Numbered from the stretch's first letter, positions 24,101 to 36,705 are shown. The stretch is DNA of 64,000 nt from Azadirachta indica (GCA_022749755.1 CM040444.1:8559009-8623008), one strand, 5' to 3'. The notes: generated from the sequence alone by a model not told the origin. Program-made: numbers and translations.

Positions 24101-27100
24101 CCCTTTTTTGAAAATAAAAAATTGGTGGCAATATTTATCTATTTATGCTCCTCAAGACTAAATTTTAGAATGTAAAAATAGACTTATTTATTAATTAATC
24201 ACTTAACATTAAAGAAAAAATTATTAAATAAGTTTCAATAAGACCTTTTTGTGTATAATAAAAATTTATTAAGATTGATTTATTTATTTTATAATCATAT
24301 TTTTATATAGCCAATCATTAATAAATAATTTGAAGAATTTTGATAAAAAATAAAAATAAATAACTATTTCTAAATAGATGTATTTTAATAATTTAATTTA
24401 TATCAAACATGTCCTTAATAGAAAAATTAAATTATTACATATATATTTGATAATATATCTAATTATATAATATATTAGGGATCTTATTGATGATAAGCAT
24501 ATAAAAATAAAAAGCTATAACTCTAAACTCTCTCCTAAGTCCCACCCCCCTTCTATTTTCTTTTTCTTTTTCTCTCAATGCCATAGCCGTCCAACCCTCA
24601 CCCCCACCCCCCCTATTTCTCTCTCTCTCCCACTTCCTTCTTGTTTTTCTCACAACACTCATTTTACTATTCCTGCTTATAAGTGAAATTAACAGATATC
24701 AAATGTTTAATTACTTAAATTTAATATTATTTATTTATTATTCTAGGTAGGTTTTAATATTGTTTAATTAATTAATTATTATAGTGTGATCAATAAGCAA
24801 TTCAATTTTAATAATATGCTAAATAAGGTTATGACACAATAGTTGTATTTTAAGCAAATATTAAGATTGCATGTTGTCACTAATTAACTGATGTAATCAT
24901 ATATGTAGGGCCCTTTAGCTCAATTAATGCTTTATTAAGTTTAATGAAGCAAAAGATTATGATTACATAACGAATTATATAATGCATTATTTAGTATTTA
25001 ATTTATTCAAATATGATCGAATTTTACTTCAATTTTGTTGAAGTTGAAAGGAAAAATAATTTTTGTAATTCTATATTTAAAAATTTTTGCAATTCCTTTT
25101 TTAATGTTAAAATTATCTTAATATTAGAAAATGAATTAGAGGAAAATATGTTTAAAAGAGAGAAAGTAAATTTTAAGAGAAATATCAAGATTCAACTCCA
25201 AATTTATGAGTTTCTCCTAATTGAACTTCGATCCGGTAGACTTCACCTCAAAACTAGTTGGATTGTTATCAATTTTTGTTCAGTCAGGTTAGTTATTTGC
25301 AACTTTTCTAAAAATGAGATAAAACTTCGTATTCACGCATGGTGTATCTGTTAATATTATGAAATATTTTAAATCTTAATAATATTTTAGTATATTCTAT
25401 AATTTTAACTTCTTCACAGGTACATGTATGTACGTATTTAGTTAGTGATTTTTAATAGATAGATAATAGGACATTTTGATTGGTTCAATTATTGATATTC
25501 ATATAATTAAATATCATTTGAGTTTACTAAATTTTTGTTTTGAATTTTCCATTTTCTTCTTAGGAGAGAAGTATTTGATCTAAATATTATTTAAGAACAA
25601 ATATACCACCTGAGTTTGGGTTTGTTTTGCTACTTTGCTATTTTTTGGTCTTTATATTGCTATTAATTATTGTGATCATGATCCATTACTCAAGAGGTAA
25701 TCATAATTTACATATTATATATTACTTTGATTATTTTTAAAATTTATTTAATTTTTTTATTCTCACTAAAGTTAATTTTGTATTTCTTAATTTGTTCATT
25801 TCAGTTAATATTTTACAGTTTCATGGGAAAAGAATGTATACTTGAGAAGAAACTGATGAGTTGCTTATGTTCGGCTATTTTTGGACTTCTTCCTTTTATA
25901 AGTTAGTGTAGGTATATTCTTATTTTTGCAACTTCCACCTTTTCTCAAGTGCTTCATTTATTACAGTGATTAAAAAAAGTTAATGAAAAGTTGTGCTTTT
26001 TATTTATTACCAAATCCACTCATTGCTCACTTCTTACTTTCACTATTTTTTGCTTGCTTTGAGCTTTCTCTCTTTATATATGTTTATCACTTAATTTTAC
26101 AAAACCTTTTATGTTAATTTTTAATAATTAAATTTATACATTTTTAAGTATTAAAATTAATTTAGTATATATAATCAATGCATTATTAATATATTTTAAT
26201 TAATGAATATATAGATATAATCTTAACTAATCAACAAAAAAATAATACAATAATATGTAAATGACGAAATAATTAATATGGTGATAAAATTTTTTATACA
26301 TACATATACTAAGCTTTGCTACAAAATTAATATTTAATTCAAATTACTTATAAAATGTCACTTGAACTCCATCAAATTTAGGTTCTAATTTTACTCTAAT
26401 TAGATTAAATAAAAGGGATAGTATATTTTTATTTTAGACTTAAAAGCATAAAAATTTAAGAACTTATACCAATAAATTTTGAACAAGTGATTAATATTTA
26501 AAAAGCACTAATACAATATTTTTTATATATATCCCGAGTTATACATTTATAATCTTGGATGTGCCTGCCTACTCTCGAGAAACTCTTGATATTACTTTAA
26601 TTAATATTAAGATAAAGTTTAATATATTTATACATATTAATTGAACTTAGATTAATGTTTATATATCTTATACAAGTCAATATTAACATTGAATTTTATA
26701 TCATCTTTTGTATATATTTTATTATTAAATCAATCATTTATAATATTATCAAAAAGCATTTTTACTATTAATTAACATACTATAAAGGAGCCGACAACAA
26801 ATATGAAAATATTATCACAAAGTATAATGTTTTTAGCTAATCGAAATGTGGGTTAAGATTAAAGTTTGCCTCAAGGTTTTTATTTATATAATTAAATCAA
26901 ATTCAAATCAATGCTAATATCTTAAACTTCTTTTATGGGATGGAAGGACATTTTTTCTAAAATAAAAGATATGGGATGATGATATTTTCATCCCTAAACA
27001 TTAAATAAATAACAAACAGTTTTATTATTTTCTCAATTTTAACATTTCAGTCCTCGCTAATATGGTGGTTTTAAAAAAGTTAAAGACTATAGGAGGATTA

Positions 27101-27426
27101 TAGTTAATACAGACTAAATTGTAAATATTAATAAAATAATATTTTTTTGTTATTCTATTAAAATTTAGGAATAAAAATTTTATTATTCTATTAAGATATG
27201 TAATTAATTAAAATTTTTAAATAGGTATATAAAAACTTTTAAGACTGTACCTTAAACACAAGGTGGGAGCTTTAAGGTTCAACCTTAGAACATTCGTAAT
27301 TTTGGGCAATTCTTAAGACTTAACTTGACAATACAAGAAGCCCTTTTTTGATTTGTTTTTAATTTTGTCAAATTAGTACACATTTGGTTATTAATTAATA
27401 ATATAAAGAAGAAAAAATCAAGTCTT
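21189..27426. other. A+T-rich spacer, no gene supported
   Basis: A long stretch without a recognisable gene. A TA microsatellite lies at about 23818-23843 and a pyrimidine-rich tract (ctctctctct) at 23356-23372. The minus-strand frame at 24459-24662 and the plus-strand frame at 25013-25354 have biased composition and no motif, so they are not called. Decayed repeats probably make up much of the region. Confidence 0.5.
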
Positions 27427-27446
27427 ATATATATATATATATATAT
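27427..27446. repeat. TA microsatellite, left of the MITE
   Basis: (TA)n run directly abutting the MITE at 27447. A matching run continues from 27684 to 27706 on the other side. Confidence 0.9.
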
Positions 27447-27682
27447 GGGGCAGGATCAGCAGTTCCTTTTTTTATACAAAATTTTACATCAATTATAAAC
27501 TATTAGATGTAGGCATATCTAAAGGATGAGATTGCATTTGACCATGTAATTAATGTATAATTAATGATTTAATAATTAATGTATATGTCAGATGTAATCT
27601 CAACTGTTGGATGTGTTTATATCCAACGGTATATAATTGATGTAAAATTTTGTGTAAAAAAGGGGGGCTACTGATCCTGCCC
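27447..27682. mobile_element. MITE (non-autonomous DNA transposon) of 236 bp
   Basis: The left end gggNcaggatcagcag is matched in reverse at the right end (ctNctgatcctgccc, 27668-27682). The inverted match continues inward through ttacatcaattata against tataattgatgtaa (near 27485 and 27632) and atgagattNcat against atgtaatctca, so most of the element folds on itself. There is no coding capacity. It sits in a TA dinucleotide run, which agrees with a TA-targeting (Tc1/mariner-like) or similar superfamily. The flanking repeat hides the exact target duplication, so the superfamily is inferred. Confidence 0.85.
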
Positions 27683-27974
27683 TTATATATATATATATAT
27701 ATATATGTCCAAATAATATTTGATTTAAGAATTAGTCAAGTCAAAAATATTGGGCGTTGGGGGTTATGGTTGCTCGATATGTTTGGAATGAATTGTAAAT
27801 ATAACTTTTAATGTAAAATGTTTTTTAATTATAAGAAGTAAACAAATAATTGTCATTTTAAGTTGAAAGCTAATAATTTTTAAACATAATCGTTATGTAA
27901 AGATATTTGAATTATTTTGCATTGTCAGTCCTTTCTTACCAACTGTAAGGAAAGGAAGAAATCAAAAACATAAA

Positions 27975-28722
27975 ATGAACAATGGTGGTGTTGATACAGT
28001 TCGAAGAGTTGTAAGGATTTCAACCACCGATCATGACGCGATTGACTCCTTTAGCGATGAAGATGGAAAGTTCTCCAATCCCTAGAGGGTAAAACACTAT
28101 GTGAATGAAACATACATTGAACTCACTCCCAATAAGAATAGCAGCATTGCTGCCATCGCCAGAAATAGGAAGAGAATCACAACGGATGTTTTAGTATGTC
28201 GACGGCTAGTTAAAAAGTTTCGTGGCATACGACAGTGGCCTTAGGTAGATGGGTTGTTGAGATTAGACTTAGAGAGGTAAAGTTATGGCTCCGAACTTAT
28301 GATACAGCAAAAGAAGTTGTGAGAGTTTATGACAATGTAGCTATTAAGCTTAGGGTTCTTGACGCTTTAACAAACTTTTCAACATCACCTGTTAAAGAAA
28401 TCAAGGAAGAAATAGCAAAACTAGTGAATCTTGACAAATCAATAGTATAGAGTGACAAGTCTAACAATTTTTTAACTCCAACTTCTATTCTCAATTTTCA
28501 GAGTCATTCTAGCAAAGAAACGGAAAAGAAATGACATTAATAAAACTTGTTGATAAACCAACAACAATAGTTCATGAGTTTCAACGAGAGACAACAAATT
28601 TATTATTTAATGTTTTAGACGATTTTGTGTCTCTGGACATTCCATTTCTCGAAAAGTATTTTGGCAACATTCTAACTCTAGACTTATTGTTTTTGGATGA
28701 CAACACCGATTTTCTAAGATAA
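27975..28722 (+). pseudogene. Cytokinin response factor (AP2/ERF family) pseudogene
   Basis: The frame from ATG 27975 gives the CRF-type N-terminal domain (VRRVVRISTTDHDAIDSFSD, then VKHYVNETYIEL) and then the start of an AP2/ERF DNA-binding domain ([10 protein letters not shown]). A TAG at 28083-28085 lies between the two CRF blocks. In the AP2 domain the PWGRW motif has lost one base (near 28241), shifting frame. The remainder ([38 protein letters not shown]) is in another frame from about 28245. The C-terminal part (28531-28722) keeps the acidic DFVSLDIPFLEKYF..DLLFLDD region typical of CRF C-termini. No intron, as usual for CRF genes. Intact members are nuclear transcription factors of the cytokinin response; this copy cannot encode one. 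Confidence 0.88.
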
Positions 28723-31617
28723 TATTTTTAGTGACGATTTAAATGACGTATTTCTCGATACAATTTAGGTTCTCACTTTTTCTCTTGTCAGGTGTGCCTC
28801 TACTAGTTGTTCCTCAGTAACCCTCCACTCGTGAGACCTAGATTTGAAAGTGAAAGGCTCTTTCTTGGTAAGCATCACGTCACAGCAAAGAATTGCGCTG
28901 ATAGCAAATTTGGCATACTGGGTTGTTGCTTTTGGCTTGCTGATTTATCTCTATTTGGCTACTAGTTGTAGTTTCTTTTTCTATTTTATCCATTTGGCAG
29001 TGCTGGTTGTATGTTTTTGCAAGATGGTGTGCTGTTATTTCTGGATTATATTTGATTTTTGCTGTAGTTTCTAGTTTTTTTTTTTTTTTTTGAAGGCTTT
29101 CTAGTTGAAAGCTTTTGTTATTTTGTTGATATTGCCAGTTTTTGTTTATTGGCTTGCTAGATTATGCAAATTTGGTTTGTCTTTTTTCCTTATGATTCAC
29201 TTGATAAGTCAGGTTGCATAAGCTGCAATTTTTGTGCAGTTTTTCAAATTTTTGGTTTCTTATTCATACATATTTTTATGTATGAAAGCCTATTTGAAGG
29301 TATTACTACTCTATGCTTTTGCCTATCTATTAAGGAAAAAAATATAATCTCACCAAAATTCTAAATTAATTAGCTGCAATGTCAAATTAATACCTGCAAA
29401 GAATTAAAGTAATTTATTCTATCATATTTATAGATTTAAAATATAAATATTAATTGAATGATTGTTTTTATTTGTAATGTTTCAATGTATATGTAGGAAT
29501 TAGTGATTTGACATTATATTGTAGTTATATAAATTTTATATATAAATCTAATATGTTAGTAAATAAATAAAATGGTAACTAGAAATTTTCTTTTTTAAAA
29601 GTGATTTTAGTTCTAATAACACACTAACAAGAAATTTCTACATTTGATCATGGTCTTGAGGTTGCAAGTAAGGTTCAAGGTTGAACACCTCATAATGGAC
29701 TCTCGATCCAACCTCTGAATCACTTTCTGGGTTGCTTCTCTTTGCAATTAGATTCTTTTTTTCTTTTTTTTTTTTGGAAGGTGAATTTGTTAAAGACATA
29801 AAATTCGAGAGCTCTTTACCAAGGGATATGTTCTTCTTCATCTCTCAGTTGCTGTTTGAAGAGTTTACTTTGGATGAAAGCTTGGTGATCTTGACCGTGA
29901 TTTTGCCCAGACAGGTCGTTAGAGATATTGCATTGGCTATTTCTTTATTATTATTTATTGCACGAGTGGAATATTGCATTGGCTATTTCTTTTTTTGGGT
30001 CGTTAGCGTTGCTGTTTGAAGAGTTTCCTTACAAGTGATTACTGCTCTCCCTATTTTCATCTAATCTTTTTCTGTTATTTTATCATTTATGTGCCAATTT
30101 TGAATCCATCGGACTTTCTAATTCTAGAAGGGGAATATGAATGTTTTCTACCGCAATCTATGAAGGTTATTTATATATACCATATGAAATTCTAAATTCT
30201 CAAAACAAATTTCAATTCTGTTTTCAACCTGTTAAAGTTGAACCTATTTTCATAATAAGATTATTTTCTTTTAGCATTCATGATAGTAAATAATAATTTT
30301 TCTATAGATATTTGAAGAAAAATTAATTGAGATTCGATAAACGCCTCCAAAAAGATTTATTCTTTCTTTCCGTTAATATTTCGTATCTTATATGATTCTA
30401 TTTCGTAAATGTTGCCGTTTCAAAATTTTATCACTTCAATTTCAAACAAATTTTAATGTTTTGTTCACAAATTTATATTTTGTTTCTTGAAATTGAGTCA
30501 ATATCACCATTTCATATAATTTCAAACAAATTTTTAGCATATATTTCATAAATTTCTTGATTGTTTTCCCAATAATTAAGAAGCAATTTTATCATTTTGA
30601 GCTGAAGCTGAATCGGATGTGGATATTTAATCTTGTGAAGAAAATGACGTCATGTTTGTGTTTTCTAATGCAAATTACGCATTGCATTAAACGAACTTAA
30701 TCTTATCTTCATATACAATGTTTTAATATTTCAGTAAGATTAAGCAACATGTGGTGTGCTGTTGACAATTGAACTGAACTAAAGTATTAAGTTAACTTCA
30801 ATTAATAAATTAATTAATATAATAATCTTATGCATTTTCAATTTCCTGTAGTCTTTGGAAGGTTAAAGTGCAATAAGAAGAAGTTGAACGTCTTCTATGC
30901 AGATTGCCTAACACTCTTGACGAATTATATGTGTATGTATGTATGTATGTATATCCTTTTGTAATGCTTCTATTGCCTATTTGGTTTTTCGCGAAATTGG
31001 CTATCCAGTTGAAGAAATGGATTATTTGTAATGCTTTTATAGCCTATTTGGTTTTCAATATGGTATTTCTTTTCTCTTGTTTTTTGTAAGTATCAATAAT
31101 TACTTTTCATTATTTTTTACAGCCAAATAGAACTTTATAGTTCTGGATCCAGACCGATTATCCATCAGGTGATTTGAAGGCCTGTTTTGTTCCTACTCCT
31201 GTTTTCCTAGTAAGGTTCAAATATATACACTGCTAGAAGGTTTTTAACTTTTATCTTATTTGTTTTTGAATTGATCTGTTTGTTTCTGTTTTGTATAGGC
31301 GGTTATCTGGTTTCAACATCATGAATGTGCCAAAGTGTTGTAGAGCCTTTTATACCAAAATATTGTGTCGAGATATTCGTTACAAAAATTGTTCTCTTTC
31401 TCCCTCTCTCTCTATATGTTTTCTTTCCTTTTAAATTAAAATATTTAATTATCCTTTCTCGAAAAGAGCTTGATATTACGAATAAGGACAACTTTGTTGC
31501 ATTATTTGGCTTCGCTTTCGCCTTCTATATAATGCTTTCCCTGCAACTCATTAGTTCCACCGCAAATGCTGAATTTTACTTGTTTGGAGTGAAAGCAGCT
31601 GCTGTTGACGTTCAAAA
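28723..31617. other. Spacer / upstream region of the response-regulator pseudogene
   Basis: T-rich plus strand with several T11-T16 runs. Short internal duplications are present: a gttgctgtttgaagagttt block at 29848 and 30008, an atattgcattggctatttct block at 29935 and 29971, and a gtaatgcttNtatNgcctat block near 30961 and 31027. It may contain the old 5' leader and promoter of the gene starting at 31618. Open frames here are hydrophobic T-rich artefacts. Confidence 0.4.
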
Positions 31618-32594
31618 ATGGCTCATTTTCAGAGAATGGTGCCCTCCTCTGCTACTAGCTATGGCTCTAGCTCTGGAGCTGACGTGGCGGCGCGTGAACA
31701 GTTCCTGTTGGTTCGAGAGTACTTGTGGTTGACGATGACACTTAGCGTCTTAGAATTCTTGAGACGATCCTTCGCCGTTTTCTCTACAATGGTTGGTTCT
31801 TTTTTACCTTCATTTTTTTTTTTTTTGGTTGTTTACTATGAGATTATTTGCCTGGGAAAAGAATTGTCTTTAGTTAATTATCACTGAAGAGAAATTATGA
31901 CGTTTGTTCTTTTTGGAGTGATGAAATTATGCGTAGAATCACGTGTGAAGTAAAACATAACAGTTTCATTTTCATTGTATGCCCAAACATGGTCTTAATC
32001 ATGATGTAACTTGTGTTATTTTAAAATTTCTTGAATTAGTCTGCTTCAAGAAAAATTTTGTAACATCGGATAACTTGTAGTTTAATTTGGTAGAGCTTAG
32101 CGTTAATTAATGTGGGATTTTTTTTTTCAAAACAATTGTTGGTTTGGTTTCCGTTTATATGCAACATTTGTAACAGAAATATTAAATGGCAGATCGTTTT
32201 TGATTTGCCAATATTGAGAATTTATGCTGTTTTCTTGGTTTGGATTACGCAAAGATGTGATAATGTAAGCTGTTGATGAAGTTTTATTGTTTGATTGGCT
32301 GCAGTTACGACATGCTCTCAAGCTGCTGTTGCTTTGAACCCACTAAGGAAGAAGAACGGTTGTTTTCATGTAGTGTTGAGTGATGTTCACATGCCTGATG
32401 TGGATGGCTATAAACTTCTTGAACATATTGGACTCGAAATGGATCTTCCTGTTATTAGTAAGTTTTCTTTTCTTTTTTATTTTATTTTATTTTTTTTGTG
32501 TTCGGAAGCTTGATTTGCTTCTTGACAATAACGTGATAGTTTATGATGCAGTGATGTCTGCTGATGGAATAGTATTTGCTGTAATGAAGGGAAT

Positions 32595-34633
32595 TGATGT
32601 AGGACAATTTTAGAATTTAATTAGTTTAGGAAGTTTTTTATTCTTACCAATTTAATTTGTTATTTAATTCTTAATTTTCTTATTCAAATAAGAGTTCTTT
32701 TCCTTATTTGAGTTGAATTGTAATGTTGAGTTTTTTCTATTATATATAGAGAACCTATGTTATTGTTTTAAAATAATCTTTTATTGAATAAAATATTCCC
32801 CTTTGATTTTGTCCCTCATGGGATTGTTATCTTGACACTCGTGTTTCGAGTCGTTAGGATTAGAACGACATTTAATCCCGTCCGTTAGAACGTTTATCTA
32901 ACTCACTGCGTCAAAAAATCGAACGAAATTCGCGTTCGACAAGGTGTTTATATCCCACCCGCCATCCTGCCTGCGTCAGTTGGTATCAGAGCCTACCTCT
33001 GTACCAAACAGAGCTTTCCTAAACCGTTAAACACAACTATACTCATAAATATATTTTTTTTTTACCCAAAAAAAAAATTAAAAAAAAATAAAATCGTGGT
33101 CTACCATGTTAGGCATGATGCGTTGTTGTTTGACGGAAAATGCAGTCCTAAATTATTTTTGTTTTGGTTGGAAGATGTTGAAAAATTTTTTGAAGTTGAG
33201 AGGATACCTAAAGAAAAATGAGTACAATTTGTTACTTGTTTTCTGTTAAAAGGGAGTGCATCATATTGGTGGAATATATTACAAAGGTCACGACTTGCAA
33301 GACAAGAAGATAAAGTTCGATCATGGGATCAGATGAAACGATTGATGAGATCACAGTTCATTCCTCTTGATTATTGTTTGACACATCAAGGTATAAGATC
33401 TATTCATTCTTATGATATGAAGTTTGAGGTTTTTTATGGACATTCATTTTTTTATAAGAGTGAAGAGCTTTTAGTTGAGAGATTTTTGGAAGGGCTCAAT
33501 ACTGATATAAGAGATCGAATGCCGTCATATATTATCCATACACTACCATATGCCATTTTCTTAGCCAAAGAAATCGAAACGCAACTAAAGCTTAACTTTG
33601 ATAGAGTTATTAGAGATGTTGTTGACACTATATCTCATAAGATATCTGATAATATAGTTAAAGTTGACTATAAGATAGTGTCTGAAGATGAACTTCAAAA
33701 GGAAATTGACTTTGATAGAGTTATTAGAGATGTTGTTGATAATATATCTCATAGATATCTGATAATATAGTTAAAGTTGACTATAAGATAGTGTCTGAAG
33801 ATGAACTTCAAAAGGAAATTGAAGACATGCCAGAAATTGTACAAGAAGAGGCCTTATGTGATCTTAATTTAAAAATTAATCATGCACAAGAAATTCAAGT
33901 CGAAGATCTACTTATTATTGACATGGTTTTACCTATTCATATCGAAGATATAAAGGTTATCCTTGAGGAAGATTTAGCCACAAAGACAAATTTAATTGCT
34001 GAATACATTGAGCGAGACTTGGGAAAAGTTATGAGAAATTTGAAAGTTTATTATTATTACAAGTACATATTTTTTCAAAGGGCCAGATACAAGTGCAAGA
34101 AAAAAGTTAAAATTTGAATACTTTCGAGTTTCAAAGAAATTTGTTAAGAAGAGCCACTATTTTAAGTCAAAAGAAGATTTAATGTTGAACTACAAATTTC
34201 ATCCGCCAGATAAAACAAAACTCGAGGACGAGTTTTTTAAAAAGAAGGGAATCTGATGTAGGACAATTTTAGAATTTAATTAGTTTAGGAAGTCTTTTAT
34301 TCTTACCAATTTAATTTGTTATTTAATTTTTAATTTTCTTATTCAAATAAGAGTTCTTTTCCTTATTTGAGTTGAATTGTAATGTTGGGTTTTCTCTATA
34401 TAGAGAACCTATATTATTGTTTTAAAACAATCTTTCATTGAATAAAATACTCTCCTTTGATTTTGTCCCTCATGGGATTGTTATCTTGACACTCGTGTTT
34501 CGAGTCGTTAGGGTTAGAACGACATCTAATCCCGTCCGTTAGAACATTTATCTAACTCACTGCGTCAAAGAACCAAACGAGATTCGGCGTTCGACAAGGT
34601 GTTTATATCCCACCCGCCATCTCGCCTGCGTTA
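32595..34633 (+). mobile_element. Gag-only (non-autonomous) LTR retrotransposon inserted in exon 3
   Basis: The 5' LTR is 32595-32978 (384 bp, TGATG..GCGTCA). A primer-binding site TGGTATCAGAGC complementary to initiator tRNA-Met lies at 32981-32992. A purine-rich tract (aaaaagaagggaatc) precedes the 3' LTR at 34254-34633 (380 bp). The LTRs differ at about 20 positions plus small indels by eye. The 5-bp target duplication GGAAT flanks both ends (32590-32594 and 34634-34638) and removing one copy restores the receiver-domain codons. The 1.28-kb interior encodes only a Ty3/gypsy-type gag domain (LFWLEDVEKFFEVERIP, SASYWWN, WDQMKRLMRSQF, LLVERFLEGL), with stops. No protease, RT or integrase is present, so mobility must have come from another element. 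The structure resembles elements described as TR-GAG. Confidence 0.95.
33596..33823 (+). repeat. 114-bp tandem duplication inside the gag frame
   Basis: Two copies start at 33596 and 33710 (ctttgatagagttattagag in both). The second copy lacks one base (catagatatc against cataagatatc), which shifts the gag reading frame and ends it near 33770. Confidence 0.9.
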
Positions 34634-34967
34634 GGAATCCACCACGGAGCTTGTGATTACTTGATTAAGCCTATACGCGAAGATGAGCTTAAGAATATAT
34701 GGCAGCATGTTATTCGGAAGAACTGGAATGGAAACAAAAAGTTGAGCATTCAGGCAGCTTTGAAGATAATGATCGTCAGTCAAAAGTGACGAAGTTGAAT
34801 ATGCTTCTTTTGTCAATGAAGGAACAGAAGGAGTTTTAAAAGCTCAGAAAAAGAGAATCTACGCTAAAGAAGAAGATGATGGTGAACTGGAAAATGAGGA
34901 TCCTTCCACGAAAAAGAAACCACGTGTATTATGGTCAGTGGAGCTACATCAGCAATTTGTCAGTGCA

Positions 34968-35195
34968 GTAAATCACTCTGCGATAGACAGTATGATCTTT
35001 TATAGTTTCTTCCGTTTAATTAATTCAGTATATATTTGATATGAATAATAGATGTTATGATGTACCTTGGCCATCTCTGAAATAAATCAGCTTGGGATAG
35101 ACAGTATAATCTTTTATAGTTTCCTTCGTTTAATTAATTCATTATATATTTGATATGAATAAGAGATGTAATGATGTATCTTGGCCATCTCTTAA
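34968..35195 (+). repeat. 114-bp tandem duplication across the exon 3/intron 3 junction
   Basis: Copy 1 (34968-35081) and copy 2 (35082-35195) both contain the last exon-3 codons and splice donor (gatagaca followed by GTAT). Copy 2 reads NQLGID before the donor, the family consensus, whereas copy 1 reads NHSAID. The locus therefore carries two candidate donors for the same acceptor at 35270. Confidence 0.85.
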
Positions 35196-36705
35196 ATATG
35201 TTTGCGATTTTTTTTTTTCTTTTGCTTCAATTTAATATTTCTGATTAAAATATTATGGCTCTACTATCAGAGGCTGTACCTAAGAGAATTCTTGAATCGA
35301 TGAATGTACCTGGTTTGAGGAGAGACAAAGTTGCAAGTCATCTGCAGGTATAATTCTTTTATTCCTTCGGATTTTCTACTATTGTGCTTCTTATTCCTTT
35401 CCTCTATCATCATCTTCGTCTTCAGGGAATAAACAATGATTGAATATTATTATGAAAATTGTCATTTTTTAACATGCATTATATTGTTAATATTGAATAG
35501 ATTTAACTTACGATAAAGTCAACTTGCAGAAATTCAGAATATATTTAAAAAGATTAAATGGAGTGCAAGGTGGAATTTCTAATGCTTTCTGCGCTCCTAT
35601 TGAAACAAATATGAAGCTTGGCTCACTTAGAACATTCGACATCCAAGCTTCACCTGCCTCTGGCCAAATTCCTCCACAAATATTAGCAGCCTTGCGAGCT
35701 AAACTTTCAGGTTGTCCTGCAGGTAACCTAATTACAGCAACAGAGCAGCGAGCTTTTATACAATCGTCCTTACAAGGACCCAAGTGTATTCCTGCTGAAA
35801 ATGGTATAGCTCTCAGTCGGCCACTAGTAAAATACCAATCCTATGTTTCAAAACATTTACCTTAATCCATAACATCTGTTGGTCATGCGTCTACACGATT
35901 TGGAGTATGGGCAGCTAACAGCCTTGGTGGTGTGGCACCTGGTAGCAACATCGAAGGTGTGAATCCCCAAAATGGTAACATGCTGATGGACATACTGCTT
36001 CAGCAGCAACATCAAGAGTATGAAAAACAACAGCAGCAGTCTACACTATCTGAGCCCAGCCGTTCAATTAATGTGCAACCATTTTGCCTTGTAGTCTCCT
36101 CTCGTTCATCAGCCAGTTTTTCGGTGGAAAGTAGTCCTGCTTCTGTAAATCAAAATTTCAATTTTAGTAGGAGTGTTGTCATCGATTATAATCCCCTCTC
36201 AAGTCAGTCAAATAATCTCTCGTTGAATACAGTGCAAATCTTCGATGGTGACATCCAAACTATAGGTATTCTTAGTGGTTACGCAGCCTCAGGTTCCATT
36301 TCTCCTTCAGCATCCTCTTGTTCAGTAAACGCTGACGATAACACAAATCAGCATGTTCAAAACTCAACCATGGCATTTAGGACTGCTGGACAAGTACCGG
36401 TATTTGTTCCTAATCTTGCTGACGTACAAGCTTCATATGATGCTAAGTCAGATGAAATGCTTGATCAAGGGCCATTAAGAAATCTTGGATTTATTGGTTG
36501 AGGGACTTGCATTCCAAGTCGGCTTGCAGTAGACGAATTTAAATCACCAATGAATGACTTGAACCGTGCAAAAATATATTTTGACAACAGTGCTAGCAAA
36601 GTTATGGAGAAGCGAAATCTAAAATTTGTCGATAATGCAAAAGTGGACATCCCAATGTTACAACAATATACCTCAAATGATCTCATGAGTGTGTTCACGG
36701 ATTAA

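Larger units (their letters stand above)
31618..36705 (+). pseudogene. Type-B response regulator (ARR-B family) pseudogene
   Basis: Five exons can be traced with intact GT-AG borders: 31618-31791, 32305-32457, 32552-34989 (interrupted by an LTR element at 32595-34633), 35271-35347 and 35530-36705. The receiver domain shows the acidic pocket (RVLVVDDD), the phospho-acceptor Asp ([18 protein letters not shown]), PVIMMSADG and [20 protein letters not shown]. The GARP/Myb-like DNA-binding domain follows ([52 protein letters not shown]), then a Gln- and Ser-rich C-terminal region ending DLMSVFTD. Lesions: a 1-base deletion and TAG in exon 1 before and after VVDDD, the LTR insertion, at least two further 1-base losses after KNWNGN and QSK, TAA at 35863-35865 and TGA at 36499-36501. 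Active relatives are the nuclear transcription factors of cytokinin phosphorelay. Confidence 0.93.

Noticed and set aside
24459..24662. Minus-strand open frame rich in Arg, Glu and Gly
   Set aside because: It is the translation of a pyrimidine-rich low-complexity tract (ctctctccc, accccc); no family and no context.
35508..35783. Minus-strand 91-codon open frame
   Set aside because: It is the antisense shadow of exon 5 of the type-B regulator pseudogene.
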